64,000 nucleotides of DNA from Candidatus Hepatoplasma crinochetorum (GTDB lineage Bacteria > Bacillota_I > Bacilli_A > Mycoplasmatales > Hepatoplasmataceae): assembly GCA_001179805.1 (NCBI GenBank), contig CWGI01000001.1, positions 372,001-436,000 of the forward strand. Direction: 5' to 3'. How positions within the stretch are numbered: position 1 is the stretch's first letter; every line of letters starts with the position of its first letter. A program made the position numbers and the translations under genes. Below are positions 43,351 through 54,206 of this stretch, piece by piece. Below the pieces are notes generated by a model. That model saw only the letters and a program-made list of their open reading frames with translations, was not told the origin of the DNA and ran no database searches.

Positions 43351-44835
43351 ATGAATAAGAAAATTATTTTATATAAAGTCAGACCTTATTTTGACTTTTT
43401 TGTAGCACTTTTATTACTGATTTTACTTATAATCTCATTTATTTTTTGAGTTTATGTTGGTGCTTTTTTACTTATTCTTTTTTATATTTTTAATTTTTAT
43501 TATTTATTTGAAATTTTATTTGCTGATTTTAATTATCAAAATAAAAAATTTTGATTTTTTATTTTGATAATCTTTCCTGGTGGAGGATCTTATCTTTATT
43601 TTGCCTTTGCAAAAATTTCAATTAAAAAAGCAAAATTAGATAAGAATTTACCGATAATAAAAAATGATTTACAAAATGCTGATATTTTCTTGCTTGCAAG
43701 TGAATTTGAAAATTTTGAGATTGGTTCTAATTTATTTTTAATAGATGAAAAAGAACAAGAAATTAATAATTTTATTCAAGAAATAAAAAATGCAAAGAAA
43801 GAAATTTGTTTTTTTTTATCTTCATTGGATAATGGATTAATTTGAAAAGTAATAAAAGAAGAATTAAATTTAAAAGTTAAATTAATAAAAGATTTTTCAA
43901 TTATTTTTATTGTAGATTTTTTTGCATTAGATAAAAATAATAAAAAAATAATAAAAGAAATAAAAGAAATTGAAAATTCTAAAATTCTTTATTTTAATAA
44001 TTGGAATATTTTTTTAACTTCTGCTTATAAAAATAAAAAAGCAAATTTTAATTTTATAATTATTGATCAAAAAACAACTTATTTTAATGGAATTATCTTA
44101 AATGATCAAAAATTTTTATTTACAAAAAATGGATTTGTATTTACAAATGGTTTTAAATTTAAAGACAATTTAACTATCTTTTTTAATCATTTTTTTAATT
44201 ATCTTATTGCTTTTTCCGATCAAAACTTAAGTGAAAAAAGAGAGAAAGAAATCTCAAATTTAAAAAAATTAGATCATAAAAAAAATTTAACTGAGAATAT
44301 TCAAATTTTTGTAAATGGATTTTTAGATAAAAAAGATTTTTATTATCAAAAATTTATCGATTCAATCAATAAAGCAAAAACATCAATAAAAATTATTATT
44401 TCTAATATTTTGCTTTTAGATGATTTTAAAAATTGCTTATTAGATGCTTTGAGTAGAAATATTTCAATAAAAATTATTATTTCTAATCCAAAAAATAAAG
44501 ATCTTAAGACAAAATTAAGTTATTTTTATGAACAAGAATTGATCTCTTTAGGAGCAGAAGTTTTCAAATTCGAATATACAAAAATTGTTACAAATTTTTT
44601 AATAATTGATGATGATAATATTATTTATTCTTCTTCTGATTTTAGTTATAATCAAATTTTTAATAATTTAAATTTTAATTTGATTATAAATTCAAAAGAA
44701 TTTGCAATTAAGTCGAACTTGATTTTTAAAGATTTATTAAAAAATTCTTATAGAGAAAAAACAAATTATCTTAAATGATCAATTTTTAAACAGATTTTTT
44801 ATAAATTAGTTAATTTTATTTCTCCGATTTTATAA
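43351..44835 (+). CDS. cls: Cardiolipin synthase-like protein lacking both HKD active-site motifs
   Basis: Length (494 residues) and layout match cardiolipin synthase: two or three N-terminal membrane segments, the mollicute-type PGGGSYLYF junction (about 70-80), then two phospholipase D-like halves. The first HKD site, normally HxKxxxxD, reads NFNFIIID (about residue 235), with His and Lys both replaced by Asn. The second reads VTNFLIID (about 409), again without His and Lys, and the GS/N-rich segment after it is SSSDFSYN. The Asp is kept in both. Such a protein cannot use the known HKD mechanism. It reads TGA as Trp throughout and has no internal stop, so it is not an obvious pseudogene. 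A true cls may lie elsewhere. Confidence 0.7.
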
Positions 44836-44864
44836 AAAATTTTAATTAAAAATTAAATTTATTA

Positions 44865-44870
44865 TATAAT
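44865..44870 (+). promoter_or_regulatory. tRNA-Gly promoter -10 (TATAAT)
   Basis: A perfect TATAAT lies 12 bases before the first base of tRNA-Gly. The -35 is weak (TTAATT-like in an A/T-only stretch). Confidence 0.5.
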
Positions 44871-44882
44871 TAATTCAATGGT

Positions 44883-44957
44883 GCGAGTGTAGTATAGCGG
44901 CTATTATGTCTGGCTTCCAACCAGAAGATGAGGGTTCGATTCCCTTCACTCGCTCCA
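44883..44957 (+). tRNA. tRNA-Gly (UCC)
   Basis: The acceptor stem is GCGAGTG/CACTCGC with discriminator T and encoded CCA. The anticodon stem TCTGG/CCAGA encloses CTTCCAA, giving anticodon TCC (44916-44918), Gly GGA and by wobble other GGN. The T arm is AGGGTTCGATTCCCT. Confidence 0.95.
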
Positions 44958-45063
44958 TTTTTTTTATCAAAAAAAGGATTTATCTTTAATTTTATAGTTA
45001 TATTTACTAGATTAAAACAAAAAAGATTGATTTCTTTATAAAGGATTATATTGATTTATTAAT

Positions 45064-46785
45064 ATGGAAAAATTAAATGGAATTGCTGCTTCAGAAGGAA
45101 TTGCGGTAGCAAAGATATATAAATTAGAAAAAGAAAAATTAAATGTTAAAAAATTAAGAGTAACAGATTATAAAAGAGAAATAAAAAAATTAAATGATGC
45201 TTTAAGTAAAGCTGAAAATCAGATTAATAATTTGAAGATAAAAGCATTAAAAAAACTTGGAGAAGAAAAAGCTTCGATTTTTGATGCTCATTTAGAAATT
45301 TTAAAAGATCCTGAATTAAAAGATAAAGTCTTACAAAAAATAAGAGATGAAAAAATAAATTGTTCTTATGCTTTTGAATTTATAATTAATCAATTTAAAG
45401 AAATTTTTCAAAATATGGATGATTCTTATATGAAGGAAAGAGCAAGTGATATAGGTGATGTTGGTTATCGTGTTCTTTCGATTCTTGAAGGAAAAAAAAT
45501 AAAAGATCTAAGTTTAATAAATAAAGAAGTAATAATTTTAGCTAATGATCTTTCTCCTTCTGAAACATCACAATTAGATGCAAAATTTGTAAAAGGTTTT
45601 GTTACAGAAATTGGTGGTAAAACTTCTCATTCTGCAATTATGGCCAGAACATTAGAAATTCCTGCCATTGTTGGGATCGGTAATAAGATATCTAAATTAA
45701 AAGATGAACAAGAAATTTTAATCGATGGAACAGCAGGAATTTTAATTATTTCTCCTGATCAAAAAACAAAAGATTTTTATAATAATAAAAAAACACAAGA
45801 ATTAATTACAAAAAAAGAAGAACAAACTTTTAAAGCAAAAGAATCAAAAACAAAAGATAATTGAAAAACCAAAATTGCTGCAAATATAGGATCACCGGAT
45901 GATTTAGAAGGTTATCATAATTTTGGTGCAGAAGGAATAGGTCTTTTTAGAAGTGAATTTTTATATATGGAAGCACAAAATTGACCGACAGAAGAAGAAC
46001 AATTTAATGCATATAAAAAGGTTCTTGAAAGCATAAAACCAAATCTTACTGTTATCAGAACTCTTGATATTGGCGGCGATAAAACATTAAAATATTATCA
46101 ATTTCCTAAAGAAATGAATCCTTTCTTAGGATATCGTGCAATTCGTGTTCAATTAGATCAAAAAGAATTATTAGTAACACAAATAAGAGCATTACTTAGA
46201 GCATCTTATTATGGAAATTTAGCGATAAATATTCCAATGATCGCTACGATTGACGAGTTTAAAAAAGTAAAAGAAATTATTATTGATGTTGAAAAAAAAT
46301 TATTAAAAGAAGGTAAGAAAATTGGTAAATATCAATTGGGAATTATGGTTGAAATTCCTTCTACTGTTATTCTTGCAGAAAAATTTGCAAAATATGTTGA
46401 TTTTTTTTCAATTGGGACAAATGATTTAATTCAGTATACTTTTGCTGCTGATAGAATGTCAAAATCAGTTTCTTATTTATACCAACCTTTTAATCCAGCG
46501 ATTTTAGAATCAATTAAAAAAGTTATCGATAGTTCGCATAAATATAATAAATGAACTGCGATATGTGGAGAAATGGCAAATGAAGAAAAATTAGCTCCAT
46601 TATTTGTTGGAATGGGACTTGATGAATTTTCAATGTCTTCTACATCAATTTTAAAAATTAGAAGAGTTATTGCAAAAGTTGATAAAAAAAATGCTGAAAA
46701 ATTAGTTGAGAAAGTTTTAAATTTAGAAACATCAGATCAAGTAGAAAATTTATTAACAAATTATTTGAAAAATATTCTAATTTAA
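45064..46785 (+). CDS. ptsI: PTS enzyme I (phosphoenolpyruvate-protein phosphotransferase)
   Basis: EI takes phosphate from PEP and passes it to HPr, starting the PTS chain that drives the GlcNAc transporter. The 573 residues have the standard length. Key sites are the phosphohistidine in [21 protein letters not shown] (His near 189), the PEP-binding [12 protein letters not shown] and [11 protein letters not shown]-like [36 protein letters not shown] and the catalytic Cys in AICGEMA complete the set. TGA is read as Trp (for example [10 protein letters not shown]). It heads a ptsI-crr-ptsH cluster. Confidence 0.96.
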
Positions 46786-46813
46786 TAAAATTTTTATAAT
46801 TAAATTAATTATA

Positions 46814-46837
46814 TATAATGTTATAGTATAACATTAT
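46814..46837 (+). promoter_or_regulatory. crr promoter overlapped by a perfect 23-bp palindrome
   Basis: TATAAT at 46814-46819 is the likely -10. From 46815 to 46837 the sequence ATAATGTTATA, central G, TATAACATTAT is perfectly self-complementary and would cover the -10 and start site. This placement fits repression by a dimeric regulator. If transcription starts further upstream it could instead form a hairpin shortly before the crr ribosome-binding site GGAGG. Confidence 0.55.
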
Positions 46838-46860
46838 CGGAATTATAACGGAGGAAGAAT

Positions 46861-47370
46861 ATGTTTTTTGGAAAAAGAAAACAAATAAATGAAGATGAAT
46901 TAAAAATTCTTTCACCTTGTGATGGTAAAGTAAAAGATCTTGCAAAAGTAGATGATGCAGTTTTTGCTGAAAAAATGACAGGTGATGGTATTGCTATCAT
47001 TCCTAAAAATGGCAGAATTTTAGCACCTATTAAAGGTAAAATGAAAGTTGTTTTTGATACAGGTCATGCTTATGGAATTAAAAGTGATTTAGGTCCTGAG
47101 GTATTGGTTCATATCGGAATTGACACAGTTGCATTAAATGGTCAAGGGTTTACAAAAAAAATTTCACAAGGAAAATCAGTAAAAGAACAAGCCGAAATTG
47201 CTGAAGTTGATCTTAAAGTTATAGGTGAATTAGCAAAAGGATCAGATATTATTGTAATTTTAACGGACGATTCTCTAGAAGGAAAATGAAAATTAGAAAT
47301 GGTTGCAAAACCAGGACAAGAAATAAAAGCTGGGGATATTTTATTTAAAGCAATAAGAAAAGATAATTAA
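46861..47370 (+). CDS. crr: PTS glucose-type EIIA
   Basis: This single-domain EIIA passes phosphate from HPr to the EIIB domain of the sugar permease. It is 169 residues. The domain starts LSPCDGKVKDL. The two active-site histidines lie in VFDTGHAYGI (about 69) and EVLVHIGIDTV (about 84, the phosphorylated one). GGAGG is well placed before the ATG. TGA(Trp) is read in EGKWKLEMV. It supplies the domain that the EIICB at 10.9 kb lacks. Confidence 0.94.
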
Positions 47371-47380
47371 GGAATTTAAT

Positions 47381-47641
47381 ATGGAAATAAATGTTAAAAT
47401 AATAGATCCAATCGGATTACATGCTCGCCCAGCTTCAATCGTTGTACAGCAAGCAAATAAATTCAAATCAAATATTAAATTAGTTGTTAACGGAAAAGAA
47501 GCTAATTTAAAATCAATTATGTCAGTAATGGCTTTAGGTGTAAAGACAAACACTGAAGTTAAAATTGTTATCGAAGGTGATGATGCAAAAGAAGCATTAG
47601 AACAAATCAAAAAAACAATGCATGACCACAAATTAATTTAA
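47381..47641 (+). CDS. ptsH: PTS phosphocarrier protein HPr
   Basis: HPr shuttles phosphate from EI to EIIA. The 86 residues contain the phosphohistidine in GLHARPASIVV (His 14) and the regulatory serine in NLKSIMSVMALG, so control by HPr kinase is possible. It lies ten bases after crr and is closed by a strong terminator. Confidence 0.96.
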   Translation: MEINVKIIDPIGLHARPASIVVQQANKFKSNIKLVVNGKEANLKSIMSVMALGVKTNTEVKIVIEGDDAKEALEQIKKTMHDHKLI

Positions 47642-47655
47642 TTTTAAAAATAAAA

Positions 47656-47690
47656 AAAGAAAGTAATGTATAATTACTTTCTTTTTTCTT
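47656..47690 (+). terminator. Rho-independent terminator after ptsH
   Basis: AAAGAAAGTAAT (47656-47667), loop GTATA and ATTACTTTCTTT (47673-47684) form a perfect 12-bp stem flanked by A-runs before and T-runs after. It is the clearest terminator in the window. Confidence 0.9.
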
Positions 47691-47765
47691 AAATAATGTT
47701 ATTATATAAAAGTAATAAATTTGTTAATTATAAACACAATTATAGTGGAAAAAGAAAGGAAAGAA

Positions 47766-48188
47766 ATGCCTACTATTAATCAATTAGTTCGTAAAGGAAG
47801 AGAAAATAAAAATAAAAAAACAAAAACTCCGGCTTTGCAAACAAGAAAAAATACTTTAAAAAATAAAGAAATTCAAAAATCATCTCCTCAGATGAGGGGA
47901 GTTGCAATTCGTGTTGCAACAATGACGCCAAAGAAACCTAATTCAGCATTAAGAAAATACGCTAGAGTTCGTCTTTCAAACGGACAAGAAGTAAATGCTT
48001 ATATTCCCGGAGAAAAACATAATTTACAAGAACACTCTGTTGTCTTAATTAAGGGAGGGAAAGTAAAAGATTTACCAGGAATTCGTTATCGTGTTATTAG
48101 AGGGAATTTAGATACATCTGGTGTTGAAAATCGTAAACAAAGCCGTTCTCTTTATGGTGCAAAAAAACCAAAAGATCAGAAAAAATAG
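47766..48188 (+). CDS. rpsL: 30S ribosomal protein uS12
   Basis: This is ribosomal protein S12, 140 residues, at the decoding centre. It starts [14 protein letters not shown] and contains [20 protein letters not shown] and [19 protein letters not shown] with [14 protein letters not shown]. The ATG at 47766 with AAAGGAAAG upstream matches the family N-terminus. It is the first gene of rpsL-rpsG-fusA. Confidence 0.96.
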   Translation: MPTINQLVRKGRENKNKKTKTPALQTRKNTLKNKEIQKSSPQMRGVAIRVATMTPKKPNSALRKYARVRLSNGQEVNAYIPGEKHNLQEHSVVLIKGGKVKDLPGIRYRVIRGNLDTSGVENRKQSRSLYGAKKPKDQKK

Positions 48189-48206
48189 GAAAAGGAGAAA
48201 AATAAT

Positions 48207-48677
<471 letters not shown>

Positions 48678-48713
48678 TTTTAAGTTTAAATAAGAGGAGA
48701 AATTATACTTTAT

Positions 48714-50801
48714 ATGATAAAGCGAAAAGAACCAATTGAAAAATTTAGAAATATTGGAATAATGGCACATATTGATGCTGGAAAAACAACAACAACAGAA
48801 AGAGTTTTATTTCATACAGGTAAAGTTCATAAAATCGGGGAAACACATGATGGTGAATCACAGATGGATTGAATGTCACAAGAAAAAGAACGGGGAATAA
48901 CTATCACCTCAGCGGCAACAACCGCTTCTTGAAAAAATTATAGAATTAATATTATTGATACTCCCGGACATGTTGATTTTACTGTAGAAGTTGAGCGATC
49001 ATTACGTGTTTTAGATGGCGCTGTTGCGGTATTGGATGGACAAGCCGGTGTTGAACCTCAAACAGAAACAGTTTGAAGACAAGCGACAAATTATTTAGTA
49101 CCAAGAATAGTTTTTGTAAATAAAATGGATAAAATTGGTGCTGATTTTTTTTACTCTGTTGATAGTATTAGAAAAAAACTAGGTGCAAAAACAGCAGCGA
49201 TACATGTTCCGATCGGAAAAGAAGATACCTTTACTGGATTTATCGATGTAATTGAAAAAAAGGCTTTTATTTTCGATCATAAAGAAACCGAAAATTATAA
49301 AGAAATTCCGATTCCAAAAGAATTAGAAAATGATGTAAAAAAAATTTATGATCGTCTACTGGAAGAAATATCTGAATTTAATGATGATTTAATGTTAAAG
49401 ATTTTAGATGGAATTGAAATTTCAAAAGAAGAAATTTATCAAACAATTCGTAAAGCAACAATTACTGCAAAATTTCATCCTGTTCTTTGTGGTAGCGCAT
49501 ATAAAAATGTCGGGGTAAAACATTTATTAGATGCTGTAATTAATTTTTTACCTTCACCAATTGATGTTCCTGCAATCAAAGGACATGATTTAAATGATAA
49601 TGAGATTGAACGTAAAGCAGATGATAATGAACCTTTTTCTGCATTAGCTTTTAAAATAATGACAGATCCTTTTGTCGGTAAATTAACTTTTTTCCGTGTT
49701 TATTCAGGAACTTTAAAAGCAGGAAGTTATATTATAAATACAACAAAAGGTAAAAAAGAACGTGTCGGTAGAATTTTACAGATGCATGCAAATCATAGAT
49801 CTGAAATCGAAGGTGTTGTAACAGGAGAAATTGCTGCCGCTGTCGGTCTTAAATCAACAACAACAGGAGATACATTATCTGATGAAAAAAATCAAGTTAT
49901 ACTTGAAAAAATGGTATTTCCCGAACCTGTTATTTCTCTTGCGGTTGAACCAAAAACAAAAGTTGATCAAGATAGATTAGGATTATCACTTAATAAATTA
50001 TCAGAAGAAGATCCAACTTTTCGTATAAGAATGAATCATGAAACAGGACAAACAATAATTTCTGGAATGGGAGAATTACATTTAGAAATTATTGTCGATA
50101 GATTAAGAAGAGAATTTAAAGTCGGTGTAAATGTCGGTAATCCTGAAGTTTCTTATCGAGAGACATTTACAAAAAAATCAACAATTGAATCAAAATATAT
50201 TAAACAATCAGGTGGACGTGGTCAATATGGACATGTTGTTATTGATTTTGAACCAAATGAAGAAGAAGGATTTAAATTCATTGATAAAATTGTTGGAGGA
50301 AAAATTCCTAAAGAATATATTTCATCAATTAGAAATGGATTAGAAGAATCTATGGCTGGGGGAATTTTAGCAGGATATCCGATGATTAATATAAAAGCGA
50401 TATTACATGATGGATCATATCATGATGTTGATTCATCAGAATTAGCTTATAAGATCGCTGCTTCTAAGGCTCTTAAAAAAGCAAGAATATTATCTGGTGC
50501 AATTTTATTAGAACCGATTATGGATGTTGAAGTAACGACACCAACAGATTATTTTGGTGATATTATGGGTGATATCTCTGGAAGAAGAGGTCTGATTAAT
50601 GGACAAGAAGAAAGAGGTAATGCTCAGGTCATAAAAGCACATATTCCGCTCTCTGAAATGTTTGGTTATTCTACAAGATTGCGTTCAATGTCACAAGGTA
50701 GAGCTGTATATACAATGCATTTTTCTCATTATTCAACAACACCAAAAAATATTGCTAATAAAATAATAAAAGATCGTGGTTTTGATAATATTGAAGATTA
50801 A
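48714..50801 (+). CDS. fusA: Elongation factor G
   Basis: EF-G moves tRNAs and mRNA through the ribosome. The 695 residues match the family. G motifs are [15 protein letters not shown] (about 19-33), the switch region [19 protein letters not shown] and NKMD. Domain IV contains [16 protein letters not shown] and the end has [19 protein letters not shown](Trp) is used four times in the G domain. GAGGAG lies about 13 bases before the ATG, a long spacing. No tuf gene follows. Confidence 0.96.
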
Positions 50802-50830
50802 ATAATGATTTAAAGTTAAAGGGTAAAATT

Positions 50831-51745
50831 ATGAAACATGTTAAGCAAAAAATAACAAAAGCTGTAATTCCGGTAGCGGGATTAGGAACAAGATTTCTTC
50901 CATTTACAAAAACTATTCCGAAAGAAATGCTTCCAATTTTAAATATTCCATCAATTGAATATATTATAAAAGATGCAGTAAATGCCGGAATTACAGATAT
51001 TATATTTGTCACTTCTGCAAGAAAAAAAGCATTAGCTGATTATACTGATTCTTATCCGTGATTAGAAAATGAATTGTCAAAAAAAGAAAAAATTGAAGAA
51101 TTAAGTTTAATTAAATATATTCCTTCAATTGCTAATTATATCTTTGTAAGACAATCAGAGCAATTAGGACTAGGTGATGCTGTATTAAAGGCAAAATACG
51201 TAGTTGGAAATGAACCATTTGCTTTACTTTTAGGTGATGACATATTGATTAATGATTTTAAAAATATTAATAAAAATTCAGTTTTAAAAGAATTAGTAAA
51301 TTTTTATCAAAAATATCAATCATCAATTATTCTTGTTAAAAAAGTTGAAGGAAAAAGTATTGAAAAATATGGAGTGGTTGGATTTTCTAAAAATATTAGT
51401 AAAAAGGATTTTCTTTTAAATTCCTTAATTGAAAAACCAAGTTTTAAAAAAGCTCCTTCTGATCTTGCTATTATCGGAAGGTATATTTTAAAACCTGAAA
51501 TATTTGCTTATTTAGAAAAAGAAGAGATGGATCCAAAAACAGGAGAAATTCAATTGACAAGTGCAATTAGTAAATTTCTAAATGATGGTAATTCTGTTTA
51601 TGCACATTTATTTGAGGGTTCAAGATATGATATGGGTAATATATTAGGATTTTTAGAAGCACAGATTGACTTTGCTTTGAATGATAAAAAATATAAAAAG
51701 ACCTTTTGCGAGTTTTTAAAAAATAAGATTGAAAATATTAAATAG
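50831..51745 (+). CDS. galU: UTP-glucose-1-phosphate uridylyltransferase
   Basis: GalU makes UDP-glucose, a donor for glycolipid and polysaccharide synthesis. The 304 residues start [25 protein letters not shown], the nucleotide-binding signature with the catalytic Arg and Lys. Other blocks are [45 protein letters not shown] and [12 protein letters not shown](Trp) is at 51059-51061. It heads the glycan locus, three bases before the first licD-like gene. Confidence 0.95.
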
Positions 51746-51747
51746 CT

Positions 51748-52617
51748 ATGAAAGAGATTACTTTTGAAGAATTTCAAAAACTAAATAGAGAAGGATTTAT
51801 TAAAATAAATCGAGCAATAAAATCACTAGGTATAAAATGATGAGCTCATTCAGGAACTTTATTAGGTGCAATAAGAGAAAACGGATTTTTACCATGAGAT
51901 GATGATATTGATATGGGGATGGCTATTGATGATTATTTAAAATATCGAGATGATTTAAATAAAATTGCACAAGAAAATAATTATAAATTTGCTGATCGTT
52001 TAAAATATATTGGAATGAATGCATCAAGATTTATTTATAATGAAAAATTTATTGTTTCTTATGAAGGAAAAAAATATCTTTCTTCTCCTTTCATCGATAT
52101 TATGATTGCTATTCCAATTAAAAAAGAAAATAAATTTAAATTTAAAATATGAGAATGAGAAAATAAATTTTTCTTTTTATTCAATAGTTTACCTCCCATT
52201 TTTCCTAAAATAGATACAAGATATGGGAAAATAAAAAAAGTGCATTGATATGAACAAACTGGAGCAGCAATTGCTCAAATTATTCTTTTTTGAATGATTC
52301 CCTTTTTTTATTTACAAAATTATTGATTAAAGAAAAAAGCAAAAAATAAGAAAAATTATAAAAATTTAATTTTATATCATACTTATACTTCAAGAGTATT
52401 TATATATCAAAAAGAAAACTTAATAAAAAGGAAAATTTTTAATGAAAAGGAATTTATTTATATATCAAGATCTTATATTAAAGAATTAAATTCTGCTTTT
52501 GGAAAAAATTGAAATAAAAAACCTCCAATTGAAAATCAAATTCCTAAGCATATTATTTATAATCCTTATAATCCGAAAAAAAAAGAAGCAAAAATATATC
52601 CTCATATAGCAAAATAA
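51748..52617 (+). CDS. LicD-family phosphotransferase (copy 1)
   Basis: LicD enzymes (nucleotidyltransferase-like fold, also seen in fukutin) transfer phosphocholine or phospho-alditols from a CDP-linked donor to a glycan. The 289-residue protein has the family core WWAHSGTLLGAIRENGFLP (about 32-50) followed at once by WDDDIDMGM, with the metal-binding acidic cluster. SSPFIDIMIAIP follows near residue 118. A hydrophobic stretch around 176-197 (AQIILFWMIPFFYLQNYWL) suggests a membrane anchor. A paralogue of the same layout lies at 58721-59578. It follows galU by two bases, so the pair shares a transcript. The donor is probably the CDP-alditol made by the TagD-type genes nearby; this is inferred. 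Confidence 0.85.
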
Positions 52618-52621
52618 AAAT

Positions 52622-52996
52622 TTATTTTATATTTTCAATATTTTGTAATTTATTTTCTTCTGCTAATTGCTTTTTAAAAATAATAGGAATAGAGATTATT
52701 GATAAAAAAGATCCCAGTGCATTACCTATTGCTCCGATTATTACGATAAGAATAGCTTTTCCGATATCGATTTCATTACTATCAACAGGAGTTGATCCAT
52801 ATATTGCGATTCAAGATATTAAAGGAATAGTAAGCGAAGAAATAAATGTTGCATATACACCATAAAGGGCAGCACTTATAAATCTATTTCTTTTAATTTT
52901 AAATATTTTAATATTAAAAGCTAGCGATATTGTATATTGTAAAATTAGAATTATAAGAAAAAAAACTATTAAAAATCATCATTTATTTACTATCAT
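52622..52996 (-). CDS. Small membrane protein, second of a tandem pair
   Basis: The 124-residue protein reads TGA as Trp (MIVNKWWFLIVFFL) and has three hydrophobic segments, about 8-27, 47-72 and 82-108. The short cytoplasmic segment IKIFKIKRNRFISAALYGVYA lies between. The pattern weakly recalls DUF5698/UPF0316 membrane proteins, but I cannot confirm this. The C-terminus is Lys/Glu-rich. Its start overlaps the end of the preceding gene by 14 bases. The two proteins have the same length and topology (IGNALGSFL here, VGNFFAAIL there), so they are probably duplicates forming a heteromer. They run against galU and licD. Confidence 0.75.
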
Positions 52997-53357
52997 TTAC
53001 TATTTCCTCATTTTTATTTTTTTCCTTTTTTCTTCCTCTTTTTTCCTCATGACCTAATTTTTTTGCTACATGAGGAACTAAAATTGCTGCAAAGAAATTA
53101 CCAACAGCGGTAGCAAAAGCAGCAATTAGAATAATTCATCAAGGAGCTTGATCTCCATTTGTTAGTGCAACTACGATAAGTGGTGTTAAAGCCATTGTAA
53201 TAACAAATAAAAAGGATGCAACAGCTCCCATAAGTGCAGCAACAAAGAATTGATCTTTCGATATCATATATATACGATAATTAAAGAAAAAACCTACAAT
53301 AAGTTCTACAAAAGGGTAAACAAATAAAATTATTAGTGCTACTTCTCAATTTTCCAT
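52983..53357 (-). CDS. Small membrane protein, first of a tandem pair
   Basis: The 124-residue protein (MENWEVALIILFVYPFVEL) has three hydrophobic segments: about 5-24, 43-65 and 74-95. A very basic and acidic tail ends it (KKLGHEEKRGRKKEKNKNEE). The loop NYRIYMISKDQFFVAALMGAVAS corresponds to the IKIFKIKRNRFISAALYGVYA loop of its neighbour. AAGGAC precedes the ATG. No domain is recognised. The overlapping stop/start of the pair implies translational coupling. Confidence 0.75.
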
Positions 53358-53466
53358 TCTTGTCCTTATTAATTAATTAAATTTTATTATACTCTTATAT
53401 TTAATTAAATTCGCCTTTTAAGGTGTATAATTTTTTAGATATATTGATTTACAAAAAAATAATATT
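53358..53466. promoter_or_regulatory. Divergent promoter region
   Basis: The gap separates the minus-strand membrane-protein pair from the plus-strand hydrolase. TATAAT occurs on the plus strand at 53426-53431 and on the minus strand at 53386-53391. Both are at reasonable distance from their genes. No clear -35 boxes are visible. Confidence 0.4.
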
Positions 53467-54186
53467 ATGAGTGAAAAAAAAGACAATCGTGTTATTTTGT
53501 TAATTCATGGTTTCAAGCGTGGAAATGAAAATGATTTTGAATATTTAGAAGAATCTCTTTTACAATTTAATTTACCAGTAGTTAATTTTGAATATTACGA
53601 TAATTATGATAAAAAAACTCTCAATTGAAAAGTTTTTTTTAAAAAAATTTCTAAACAAATGGAAGAATTAAAAGATCAAGAAATTATAATTATAGGTTAT
53701 TCCATCGGGGCAATAATAGGAATTTATTTGGAAAATTATTATCCCAATGTAATTCAAGTTGTTTCTATCTATCCTGCATTTAAAATTCATTTTTTTGATT
53801 GAATTAAAAGATTAAAAGATCTTTATTTCAAAAGAAGAAGACTTAAGAAAAAAATTGGTAAAGAACGTTTTAAAAAACTTAATGAGGTTGCCAAGCAAAA
53901 TAAGGTTGTTGAGAAATATCCGATAAAAATAACTAGAAATATTAATATTTTTCGTTCAAAGATTCGTAGAAAAATTAAAAATATTAATACAAATAAAACT
54001 ACATTAATTTTGTCAGAAATTGATGAGGTTGTACATTATAAAAAAACATATAAATATATAGATAAATTTAATATTGGTGATAAAATTATATTTTTTAATC
54101 TTAGTCATTACTCAGCTCTTAAAGATGGAAAGAATTTACGTAATTTCATAATTAATGAAATTAAAAAATACAATAATTTTGAATAA
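53467..54186 (+). CDS. Alpha/beta hydrolase
   Basis: The 239 residues show an alpha/beta-hydrolase outline. RVILLIHGFKRGNENDF is the first strand and oxyanion loop. IIIIGYSIGAIIGIYLE (about 76-92) has the nucleophile elbow GxSxG with Ser near 81. TLILSEIDEVVHYKKTY is the likely acid region and LSHYSALKDG carries the likely catalytic His. The middle is highly basic (RLKDLYFKRRRLKKKIGKERF), which could bind membrane lipids or nucleic acid. Its place in the glycan locus suggests an esterase or lipase acting on envelope lipids, which is an inference. Confidence 0.75.
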
Positions 54187-54206
54187 TGAAATAATAAATT
54201 TGTGAT

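Noticed and set aside
52617-53360. Gap without genes between licD copy 1 and the hydrolase
   Set aside because: On the minus strand two overlapping 124-residue membrane proteins fill it once TGA is read as Trp.
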